DNA of 64,000 nt from Methylobacterium sp. Leaf117. Its GTDB lineage: Bacteria > Pseudomonadota > Alphaproteobacteria > Rhizobiales > Beijerinckiaceae. The stretch lies in contig NZ_LMNL01000037.1 in NCBI RefSeq assembly GCF_001422985.1, positions 287,332 through 351,331 of the forward strand, in the 5' to 3' direction. The stretch's first letter is position 1. Every line of letters begins with the position of its first letter. A program made the translations under genes and the position numbers. Of the stretch, positions 58,247 to 64,000 are shown piece by piece. The notes under the pieces were generated by a model, which did no database searches, had not been told where the DNA came from, and saw only the letters and a program-made list of their open reading frames with translations.

Positions 58247-59025
58247 GCAATCATAATTCGATCACTCCGCGGACATCCCAAGAGGATCTGTTGCTCTTAG
58301 CGAGTGCCGCTAAGCACCTGTCAGCGGCAGATCGAAGAGTTGTGGTGAGTGGTCTTTTTGAAGAAGCGCTTAATCACCCGACTGCAACCGAGGCAGAGAT
58401 TTTTACGGCTGCCTATGGCGAGCCAACAGGGGCTCGTTACTGGTCGGGATGGCTTGAAGACGATTTCTCGCCCTTGTATGAATTTGTGCAATTTCTTGAA
58501 GCTCATCGAGGAAAGAAGTCCGACATCTTCCAGATCACTCGCAGTCCTGTTCTTGAAGCAATTGCGGTGGCCGCAAGGTCCGCGCCTAATTGGTTGAAGG
58601 GCGACATGGATGCGATTGTTCGAGGTGAAAATCACCCTCAGTTCCTGGCGGGCTGCGAAGTGCGTCGAGGAAACGCAATAAAGTGGCTGTGTAGTCACTC
58701 GGATTATTCAGAGTTATTGCCAGATCAGATTGTTGATTATCTAAATAAAACGAAGAATACGCCCTTCGTTACTAACCAACCAGATGACGATCGTGGGCCA
58801 GGAAGGCCAACAACCATGCACCTCATCGAAGCGGAATTGCGGAGAAGGGCAAGCTCGGATCATGGGGCGCATACAATTGCTGACTGGGCAAAAATTCTGG
58901 CTGAATGGCACCGCCAAAATCACCCTAACAATCTCTGTCCGTCGGAGAAGAGAATCGGGAATAAACTTGGTCGCGTCATCAGGGAGTTGAAGCTTTATCG
59001 GTCAGCAAAAGGCGAGCGCCCATAA
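58243..59025 (+). CDS. Hypothetical protein coupled to the integrase
   Basis: A 260-residue soluble protein I do not recognise. The N-terminal half is helical with SAADRRVVVSGLFEEALNHPTATEAEIFTAAYGEPTGARYW; a GPGRPTTMHLIEAELRRRA segment near 195 precedes a C-terminal region, AHTIADWAKILAEWHRQNHP...EKRIGNKLGRVIRELK, that could be a helix-turn-helix. A+T and rare codons are higher than in the chromosome. It starts within the integrase stop (ATGA), so it may affect integration or excision. A hairpin terminator overlaps its stop. Confidence 0.6.
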   Translation: MSNHNSITPRTSQEDLLLLASAAKHLSAADRRVVVSGLFEEALNHPTATEAEIFTAAYGEPTGARYWSGWLEDDFSPLYEFVQFLEAHRGKKSDIFQITRSPVLEAIAVAARSAPNWLKGDMDAIVRGENHPQFLAGCEVRRGNAIKWLCSHSDYSELLPDQIVDYLNKTKNTPFVTNQPDDDRGPGRPTTMHLIEAELRRRASSDHGAHTIADWAKILAEWHRQNHPNNLCPSEKRIGNKLGRVIRELKLYRSAKGERP

Positions 59026-59047
59026 TTATAAATTTGGGCGTGCTTTT
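59016..59047 (+). terminator. Terminator after the integrase-linked gene
   Basis: GCGCCCA (59016-59022) can pair with TTGGGCG (about 59034-59040), followed by TTTT within TGCTTTTA. A perfect 12-bp palindrome ATGGGCGCCCAT follows at 59048-59059. Confidence 0.5.
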
Positions 59048-59119
59048 ATGGGCGCCCATTCCACGACAAGTTCTTCCTGCATCCGCTGAAACACCGGCGG
59101 ACACGTAAGGATCACCGCC

Positions 59120-59347
59120 ATGGACTTTCACAAGGTTCAGGCGCCGCAGGATGTCCTGCGCGTCGCATCGATGAAGCTCGCCTACACGGTGACAGAGGCC
59201 CAGGGGGCGACCGGTCTCGGCCGCTCTACGATCTACCTGCTGATTTCTGAGAGGAAGCTGCGGACGATCAAGGTCGGCACCCGCACTCTCATTCCGGCGG
59301 ACAGCTTGCGCGGGTTCCTGGCCTCTCTTGAGATGGAGGCCGCATAG
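59120..59347 (+). CDS. AlpA/excisionase-like DNA-binding protein
   Basis: A 75-residue protein with a MerR-type winged helix: LAYTVTEAQGATGLGRSTIYLLISERKLRTIKVGTRTLIPADSLRGFLASLE. The VTEAQGATGLGRSTIY...LRTIKVGTRTLIP pattern matches helix_turn_helix_17/AlpA. In P4-like elements such proteins activate integrase or serve as excisionase. ATG 59120. Confidence 0.82.
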   Translation: MDFHKVQAPQDVLRVASMKLAYTVTEAQGATGLGRSTIYLLISERKLRTIKVGTRTLIPADSLRGFLASLEMEAA

Positions 59348-59348
59348 G

Positions 59349-59561
59349 ATGTTGAAAACAATTGAGGGACGCAGCGCCGGCAAGCGCTCACGTCCCTCGG
59401 ATGTTGTCTCTCGGCAGATCGACAGCTCCGAAGCTACCGTATCCCTCCCCTCCCTTCAAGCGGCTTACCTCGCGCAACGTTATAATCTGTCGCCGTCGAT
59501 CGCTGCGGTTTTAATAAGCCACTGCTTCGGCTTCTCCGATGATTGGAGGGCTCGGCGATGA
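59349..59561 (+). CDS. Small hypothetical protein of the element
   Basis: A 70-residue protein (MLKTIEGRSAGKRSRPSDV...SPSIAAVLISHCFGFSDDWRARR), not recognised. It begins one base after the AlpA-like stop and its own stop overlaps the next ATG as ATGA, so it belongs to the same coupled series. A basic N-terminus precedes a helical C-terminus. Confidence 0.55.
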   Translation: MLKTIEGRSAGKRSRPSDVVSRQIDSSEATVSLPSLQAAYLAQRYNLSPSIAAVLISHCFGFSDDWRARR

Positions 59562-59980
59562 GCAACTCTATCTCTCGCCAGAGGCGCCGGATCATGGCGC
59601 GCTACGCCGAAGCGGCAGACCACGCCGTCGAGGGCGACCGCCGGTTTTTTCAGCGTCATCCTGAGCGGAACTACCTCATCCGCGTCTTGTCGCGGGCTGA
59701 ACGAGCGCAGATCGAGGCTCTTAAAGGCAGCACGCTCAACCTTACGTCCGATGCGCCAGTTGCCTTCTCGGCGATCAAGCAGCTCGCGCCCGGCGTGCGG
59801 CTCCGGTTCGTCGCCTTCGGTCCGGTTGAGGCTGTCGGCGAGAACCTAAGCGAGGTGGAAGCCCGCGCGGTCTGGGAAGGCCTTGCCGACGTGCATCCGA
59901 CGGTGCGCGAACGTGAAGTCATGTTGAAACAGGCCATGTGCCAGCCAGGCGGGCCGCTCCACCAGGGAGGCGCAGCATGA
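59558..59980 (+). CDS. Hypothetical protein of the element
   Basis: A 140-residue soluble protein (MSNSISRQRRRIMARYAEAADHAVEGDRRFFQRHPERNYLIRVLSRAERAQIEAL...) with a basic N-terminus and a compact alpha/beta middle (GVRLRFVAFGPVEAVGENLSEVEARAVWEGLADVHPT). I do not recognise it. Coupled to its neighbours by ATGA overlaps on both sides. Confidence 0.6.
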   Translation: MSNSISRQRRRIMARYAEAADHAVEGDRRFFQRHPERNYLIRVLSRAERAQIEALKGSTLNLTSDAPVAFSAIKQLAPGVRLRFVAFGPVEAVGENLSEVEARAVWEGLADVHPTVREREVMLKQAMCQPGGPLHQGGAA

Positions 59981-60252
59981 CCGAGCAACCCTATCACGGC
60001 ACGCCAGGCGCTCTCCGAGACTTCGTGGCTGAGTGCCTGAACATGACCGCCTTCTACTCCGGAATGGCCGTCGACTATGCGGCAGCAGGCGACGACGTCC
60101 TTCTGGACGTCTCAGTTCGTCGCGCGATTGCCGCGCTCCGTCAGGGCGCCTCGACGCTTCAGATGCTGAAGGAGGAGAACGCAAAGCTCCTCCATGCCCG
60201 TCAGGTCGCACGCGCCGAACGTGAGGGCGCCGATGCGGCGCTCGAATTGTAG
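59977..60252 (+). CDS. Hypothetical protein of the element, helical
   Basis: A 91-residue mostly helical protein (MTEQPYHGTPGALRDFVAECLNMTAFYSGMAVDYAAAGD...) whose C-terminal half, RRAIAALRQGASTLQMLKEENAKLLHARQVARAEREGADAALEL, looks like a coiled coil. Function unknown. ATGA overlap with the previous gene; GGAGG lies upstream of its ATG; 9 bases before the ATPase gene. Confidence 0.6.
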   Translation: MTEQPYHGTPGALRDFVAECLNMTAFYSGMAVDYAAAGDDVLLDVSVRRAIAALRQGASTLQMLKEENAKLLHARQVARAEREGADAALEL

Positions 60253-60261
60253 GGGGCCGAC

Positions 60262-61980
60262 ATGGAAGATCGTGATCCCTTCGACGAGATGTACGAGGCA
60301 CTGGGTCCGGAGCTTGCCCGTCCCTGGCCCCCCATCAGCGATGACGAGGAGGTTCTTGCGAAGCCAAAGAAGGCCAAGCGGAGCAAAGGCGACCGCCCGA
60401 CAGGCGGCGCGCCCTGTCACCTGCCGGTCGTTCGCGCTGCGGCAGGTGAGGTTCCGCGCGCCATTCGCGAGACTGAAACGCTGCTGCTTGATGCCGGCAC
60501 GCAGATCTACACGCGCGCCGGCTCGCTGGTCCGGCCGGTGACTGACACCGTGCCGGCATCCAAGGGCCGCACAACCACGATTGCTCGGTTTCGGTCGTTC
60601 TGCCAGCCGAGCCTTGCTGACCACCTTGCTCGGGTGATCCGATACCGCCGGTTCGATAAGCGATGCGAGGATTGGGTGGACACCAATCCGCCGTCCGACA
60701 TGATCGGCGCCATGTTGGCGCGCGAGGGCGAGTGGCGGCTGCCACCAGTTGCCGGGATCATCACGACGCCGACACTGAGGCCGAACGGTACGTTGCTCGC
60801 CACGGCTGGATACGATGCCGAAACCCGGTTGTACCTTGCTCTTGACCGAGACTTCGTCCTGCCTTCGATGGCGGACCGCCCTACACGGCCCCAGGCTGAA
60901 CAGGCGCTCCTTGTCCTTGAGGATCTGCTCGCCGGCTTTCCGTTCGTGGAGCCAGTCGACAAGGCTGTCGCCTTGTCAGGCATCCTGACTGCCGTCGTTC
61001 GCGGCACGATCTCGGTTGCACCACTTCATGCGATCCGAGCTCACAGCCCCGGCACCGGCAAGAGTCTGCTGGTCGACATCGCTTCAGTGATCGCGACCGG
61101 ACGGCAATGCCCTGTCATCGCAGCAGGCAAGACCGAGGAGGAAACCGAAAAGCGTCTCGGTGCTCTGCTGCGTGACGCAGTCGCTGTCGTCTCGATCGAC
61201 AACGTGAACGGTGAACTTGGTGGCGACATGCTCTGCCAGATGACGGAGCGCCCGCTCGTGCGCGTGCGCATCCTTGGCAAGAGCGAAGCACCTGAGCTTG
61301 AGGTGCGGTCGACCGTCTTCGCAACCGGCAACAACCTCACACTTGTGGGAGACATGACTCGTCGCACCGTGCTGTGCACCCTTGATGCGCAGGTGGAGCG
61401 GCCCGAGTTGCGGGAGTTCGACTTCGATCCTGTTGAGCGCGTCATGGCCAACCGGGGCGCCTATGTCGCCGCCGTCATGACGATCATCCGCGCCTATCAA
61501 GCCGCTGGCGCGCCGAGGGTCTGTGGTCCCATTGGCAGCTATGGGGAATGGTCCGCCATGGTGCGTGCACCGCTGATCTGGCTGGGTCATGCTGATCCGG
61601 TTGCCAGCATGGAGAAGGCTCGCGAGGAAGATCCCGAGTTGTCGGCGATCCGTGAGCTGTTCGGGCACTGGCGCAAGCACCTGTCGATAGCCTCAGGCTA
61701 CACGACGAACGCCGTCATCAAGACGGCCTGCGCGAAGGCCGCCGGCAGCAGCTTCGACTATGGCAACGTCGACTTCATTGCTCCCGAATTCCGAGATCTG
61801 CTGCTGCGACAAGCCGGTGACGGCGGCGCTGTGAACAGCCGGCGCCTGGGCAAGTGGCTAGGTCGGATAGGCGGCCGTGTTGTTGATGGAAGTTGGCTCC
61901 ATGTTCGCGTCGATGGCAGCAACGGAAACCGCTTTACCCTCTGCGAAACAGACGCGCATGCATGGGAGCCGCCGTTCTGA
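60262..61980 (+). CDS. Primase/helicase-like AAA ATPase of the element
   Basis: A 572-residue protein. The N-terminal 200 residues have no clear motif. An ATPase region follows: Walker A HSPGTGKSLLVDIASV (about 260-275), Walker B-like AVVSIDNVNGEL (about 305-316), and VFATGNNLTLVGDMTRRTVLCTLDA as a sensor/arginine-finger region. This arrangement occurs in replication proteins of plasmids and phages. It probably opens the element's origin, perhaps the inverted repeat directly downstream. No zinc or TOPRIM primase motif is seen, so true primase activity is unproven. GGGGGCC precedes ATG 60262. Confidence 0.72.
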   Translation: MEDRDPFDEMYEALGPELARPWPPISDDEEVLAKPKKAKRSKGDRPTGGAPCHLPVVRAAAGEVPRAIRETETLLLDAGTQIYTRAGSLVRPVTDTVPASKGRTTTIARFRSFCQPSLADHLARVIRYRRFDKRCEDWVDTNPPSDMIGAMLAREGEWRLPPVAGIITTPTLRPNGTLLATAGYDAETRLYLALDRDFVLPSMADRPTRPQAEQALLVLEDLLAGFPFVEPVDKAVALSGILTAVVRGTISVAPLHAIRAHSPGTGKSLLVDIASVIATGRQCPVIAAGKTEEETEKRLGALLRDAVAVVSIDNVNGELGGDMLCQMTERPLVRVRILGKSEAPELEVRSTVFATGNNLTLVGDMTRRTVLCTLDAQVERPELREFDFDPVERVMANRGAYVAAVMTIIRAYQAAGAPRVCGPIGSYGEWSAMVRAPLIWLGHADPVASMEKAREEDPELSAIRELFGHWRKHLSIASGYTTNAVIKTACAKAAGSSFDYGNVDFIAPEFRDLLLRQAGDGGAVNSRRLGKWLGRIGGRVVDGSWLHVRVDGSNGNRFTLCETDAHAWEPPF

Positions 61981-62001
61981 TGGTGATCAGGGCGCGCGCT
62001 G

Positions 62002-62122
62002 ATAGGGGTTTAAGGGGTTTCAAGGGTTTGTTTCAACCTACGCGTGGAAACTGTCAGATCCCTGTTCTGACACTCCTGCCAGCGCGGCTGGGAGCAACCC
62101 CTAAAACCCCTCAAACCCCTAT
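62002..62122. repeat. Long inverted repeat of GGGGTTT units, candidate origin
   Basis: 62002-62030 (ATAGGGGTTTAAGGGGTTTC...) is nearly the reverse complement of 62095-62122 (CAACCCCTAAAACCCC...). Each arm holds three G4T3-like units. In the 64-bp centre is a smaller inverted repeat, TGTCAG...CTGACA. It lies 22 bases after the ATPase stop, a natural place for an origin used by that protein; it could also terminate transcription. Confidence 0.6.
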
Positions 62123-62709
62123 CTAGCTCTGCATTGGCCCATCTGATCGCCCACGCTTCGTAGCGCGCTCGCCCGCAATCTGCGCCGCTCCTGTCGCGGC
62201 TTAGATCAGTAGGGCTTTGGCGATAGGCTGGGGCGCGTCCGTAGAGCGGAGGCTGTTTGAAGGGGGGCGTAGGGACTACCGCACGTCCCCACCGCAGCGC
62301 CTGAAAAATCCTGGCCGGAACAGCGCCATCCAAATGAGGTTCATCGAGTGCGCGCTACTCTTGGCGGGTCGCGTGCGCTTCCCAGACTTCCAAACTTCAG
62401 CCGCTCCTTAGGGGGCGGTTTTTTCGTCGGACGGGACCCCAAACTGGCAAGGGCGGATACACCATCCGCCTCGCAGAAGGAGTTATCAGTCAGTAATCAA
62501 TGGCTTGGGCTAAGTAGCCACGAGCCTACCCACGGCGGCACCCACGAGGTAGGCTGAGATCCTGAGAGAATGGCCATACACTCCGCCCGAAACCTGCGTG
62601 CAGCTGGGGCAATCACAGCTCTCGCCGAAAGAATGAACTTTGAATTTTCTCTGGAACGGTTGGTGCACGCTGCCGTTCCTAAGCCGCCCAAGGCACAGGT
62701 GAGATATCC
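62123..62709. other. 587-bp stretch without a convincing gene
   Basis: A weak open frame (62217-62411, 64 codons) ends inside the terminator hairpin at 62401. Further right are short hairpins, GGCGGAT...ATCCGCC (about 62450-62470) and GCCTACC...GGTAGGC (about 62525-62553). Nothing else is supported. Confidence 0.4.
62401..62424 (+). terminator. Rho-independent terminator
   Basis: CCGCTCC (62401-62407) pairs with GGGGCGG (about 62412-62418), directly followed by six T. It would end a plus-strand transcript from the ATPase gene or from the short frame just upstream. Confidence 0.75.
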
Positions 62710-62868
62710 ATGGCTGATAGCCCGACCGTTCTAAGCGCTACCCAATTTGCGAGCGCTCCTAAGCGGAAAAGCTATGGCACGGCCCTTGTTCTCGGGTCGG
62801 CAGGCATTGTGACGCTTAGCTGGATAAGCCTGCTCGGCTGGGCAGCGTTGTTGCTCGTCGGCCTTTAA
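62710..62868 (+). CDS. Small single-pass membrane protein
   Basis: A 52-residue protein starting MADSPTVLSATQFASAPKRK. A basic stretch PKRKSYG precedes a hydrophobic segment (about residues 24-52, ending WAALLLVGL), so the N-terminus should face the cytosol. AGGTGAG lies 7 bases before ATG. No family is recognised. In phages and satellites, such proteins are often holin-like or superinfection factors; that is only a guess. Its stop overlaps the stop of a convergent small gene. Confidence 0.6.
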   Translation: MADSPTVLSATQFASAPKRKSYGTALVLGSAGIVTLSWISLLGWAALLLVGL

Positions 62869-62957
62869 TCTGCGGCCTCGGGCCAGACGGGCGCCATGGC
62901 GACGAATTCTAGGACGAGGGCGAGGCAACCTAGATAGACGTTTGCATAAGCAAGCAT
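62865..62957 (-). CDS. Very small membrane peptide, convergent
   Basis: A 30-residue frame, MLAYANVYLGCLALVLEFVAM then APVWPEAAD, preceded by a strong GGGGAGGGAG ribosome site 3 bases before the ATG. Residues 7-24 are hydrophobic. Its TAA overlaps the TAA of the opposite small gene. The ribosome site is the main support. Confidence 0.45.
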   Translation of the reverse strand: MLAYANVYLGCLALVLEFVAMAPVWPEAAD

Positions 62958-63169
62958 GGCTCCCTCCCCGTTGTAAGCGTTCCTACCCCACACCTCTACG
63001 GCGGCGTGATCTACGTATGTGCCGGTTCTGGCCGAGGGCGGCAAGCACGATAGTTCACCGCCATGCAAGATGCTGCCATCATGGTTTGCCGTGTGGTAAT
63101 GGGGACACGGCTTCCAATGCGCCGGCTTTCCCAGGTTTCCACGCGATGCCGACTTGGGGTGCCCGCGCT

Positions 63170-63412
63170 CTAGAAGGACCGTAGGCCAGCCGAGGGATTA
63201 TACGTCCTCTCGATGGCCGCCTGGATCAGATCTCGCAGCAGGTCGGGCGCTAGTTCCGGATCGTCTTGCGGGATCTCCGCTTCCTTCGAGGCCGCGCTGA
63301 GGCGCTTCATAACCGAGCCAACTCGCTCCTCTGTGCGTCCGTTAAAGAACGGATCGCTGTGGACATGCTCGCTGATCCAATCACGCACAAAATTCGATGG
63401 GTTCTCGGCCAT
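63170..63412 (-). CDS. Small hypothetical protein, DUF768-like
   Basis: An 80-residue acidic helical protein (MAENPSNFVRDWISEHVHSDPF...). The FVRDWISEHV start and the PELAPDLLRDLIQAAIE end recall DUF768 proteins of rhizobia, but the match is tentative. AGGGAAA lies 6-7 bases before the ATG. A hairpin CCCTCGAA/TTCGAGGG (63444-63464) is in its 5' region. It points opposite to the flanking element genes. Confidence 0.55.
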   Translation of the reverse strand: MAENPSNFVRDWISEHVHSDPFFNGRTEERVGSVMKRLSAASKEAEIPQDDPELAPDLLRDLIQAAIERTYNPSAGLRSF

Positions 63413-63558
63413 GGGTTTCCCTGTGTCGAAATCATAAGCCTTCCCCTCGAATTAAGTTCGAGGGTGCGACGAAGGCCGCACGGTGCGTGTCAAGCAATCT
63501 GTCCGCTGGCATCCAGTGTTGTTCGCTGGTGTTCGACAGTGTTTGCTCGTGTAATATC

Positions 63559-63587
63559 TTGAAAATCGAGTAATAACTGAATATATA
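63559..63587 (+). promoter_or_regulatory. Strong sigma-70-type promoter
   Basis: TTGAAA (63559-63564) and TATATA (63582-63587) are separated by exactly 17 bases. Immediately upstream lie repeated TGTT(C/T)G words (TGTTGTTCGCTGGTGTTCG, then AGTGTTTGCTCGTG, 63520-63550), which could be repressor sites. It points to the small genes at 63784 and 63886. Confidence 0.65.
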
Positions 63588-63653
63588 TTTCTGTAGCGCC
63601 TAGTTCGTTGGGGGTTCGCTTGCTGATGAGGCGACAAGTGACCTTCAGTGAAA

Positions 63654-63720
63654 GCGGGGCCAAGTATCCCGAGGGGGCGCGATCCCTCCAACAACGGAAA
63701 CTCTAGCTGCGTGGCCCCGC
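63654..63720 (+). promoter_or_regulatory. Structured leader RNA candidate
   Basis: GCGGGGCCA (63654-63662) pairs perfectly with TGGCCCCGC (63712-63720), enclosing a second stem GAGGG...CCCTC. It lies in the transcript between the promoter at 63559 and the first small frame at 63784. A regulatory leader or terminator is possible. Confidence 0.45.
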
Positions 63721-63783
63721 CCGTTCAGGCGGCTTCATAACGTTCAAGCTGGGGAAGATCGCACATCAATTCTCAAGGCGGAG

Positions 63784-63882
63784 ATGTTCGTGGCCGGCAC
63801 TTACGATCTGATCTTCAGCCCAACTTCGGCGCAAGGCGCGCTGTCATTGCAGTCTGCACTAATTGCCCGAAGGGAAGCTTGA
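63784..63882 (+). CDS. Very small frame in an element operon
   Basis: A 32-residue frame (MFVAGTYDLIFSPTSAQGAL...) with AAGGCGGAG directly before the ATG, ending 3 bases before the ATG of the next gene. The tight spacing suggests a coupled leader peptide or small gene. No family is recognised. Confidence 0.4.
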   Translation: MFVAGTYDLIFSPTSAQGALSLQSALIARREA

Positions 63883-63885
63883 GAC

Positions 63886-64000
63886 ATGCCGCGCACACTC
63901 GGCCAGCCCAGCACCAATCCGCAGACCGGCATCACGCCAACGCACACCCTCATGGCGCGCAACCCGTCCGGGACCGGAGCCGCAGCGGCCTGGGGTGAAG
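63886..64000 (+). CDS. Hypothetical protein, cut by the window end
   Basis: The first 38 codons (MPRTLGQPSTNPQTGITPTH...) of a gene running past the window. AAGGGAAG lies upstream of ATG 63886. The start is rich in Pro, Thr and Gly and not recognised. Confidence 0.5.
   Translation, partial: MPRTLGQPSTNPQTGITPTHTLMARNPSGTGAAAAWGE

Larger units (their letters stand above)
56955..64000. mobile_element. Integrative element (prophage, satellite or ICE), left part
   Basis: From about 56955 composition and content change: lower G+C, short overlapping genes, a P4-type tyrosine recombinase at the edge, an AlpA-like regulator, a primase/helicase-like ATPase, and several unknown small proteins. It interrupts a kinase-regulator pair. 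No structural phage gene is seen before the end of the window, so the class cannot be decided. The right end, and hence the attachment-site repeat, is outside the window. Confidence 0.75.

Noticed and set aside
62217..62411. 64-codon frame ending in the terminator hairpin
   Set aside because: No ribosome site and no recognisable sequence; kept only as a note because its end coincides with the terminator.
63520..63550. TGTTCG repeats as an attachment site or dif-like sequence
   Set aside because: The words are short and irregular and no second copy is visible near the integrase; repressor sites beside the promoter are a simpler reading.

Overview
The window is GC-rich DNA from an alphaproteobacterium. 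The gene content points to Methylobacterium or a close relative: a lanthanide-type PQQ methanol/ethanol dehydrogenase, a malyl-CoA-lyase-like HpcH/HpaI protein, DUF6894 and GCG_CRPN proteins, an IalB family protein, and the recG-sdhE-mfd neighbourhood. The genus is inferred from this content; there is no rRNA gene in the window to confirm it.

Layout. 1-0.8 kb: a candidate noncoding RNA element with a second homologous copy at 35.0-35.5 kb. 0.8-4.2 kb: a minus-strand envelope operon (ArnT-like transferase, GT2, LABN-domain protein, PNPOx-like protein). 4.3-6.1 kb: a divergent GlxA-type regulator and DJ-1/PfpI enzyme. 6.2-8.8 kb: a polysaccharide ligase/polymerase coupled to an acyltransferase. 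8.9-11.1 kb: a small secreted protein and the PQQ dehydrogenase. 11.4-13.7 kb: a HARE-HTH-like protein and a plasmid-type RepA with a helically phased iteron array, a DnaA-box match and an AT-richer flank. 13.8-18 kb: mazG converging on a pabB-pabA-pabC-DoxX operon for p-aminobenzoate. 18-31 kb: rimO, DUF3606, pncA with a quinone oxidoreductase, GntP permease, UbiH-like hydroxylase, patatin, HpcH/HpaI aldolase, hspQ, IalB, a degenerate AMP-binding protein and a receiver-like protein. 31-44 kb: mfd, the second ncRNA copy, an amber-interrupted MFS gene, a NUDIX gene, sdhE, recG, a GGDEF-EAL protein and DUF502. 44-50 kb: a SWIM-type protein, an unknown protein paired with recD2, two small proteins and a Crp/Fnr regulator. 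50.6-55.3 kb: a TonB-dependent siderophore receptor with two PepSY proteins. 55.4-56.95 kb: an NtrC-type response regulator and the 3' stub of its sensor kinase. From about 56.95 kb to the end: an integrative element (tyrosine recombinase, AlpA-like protein, short overlapping genes, a primase/helicase-like ATPase, small membrane proteins) that continues past the window.

Two genome-scale traits stand out. Translational coupling by GTGA or ATGA overlaps is used repeatedly. Short perfect or near-perfect tandem repeats (units of 11-30 bp) occur about every 3-4 kb, mostly at gene ends or just outside genes, and I saw none in the integrative element. The most novel signals are the duplicated ~500-bp noncoding element, whose conserved ends are exactly the same distance apart in both copies, and the plasmid-type replication origin lodged among housekeeping genes.
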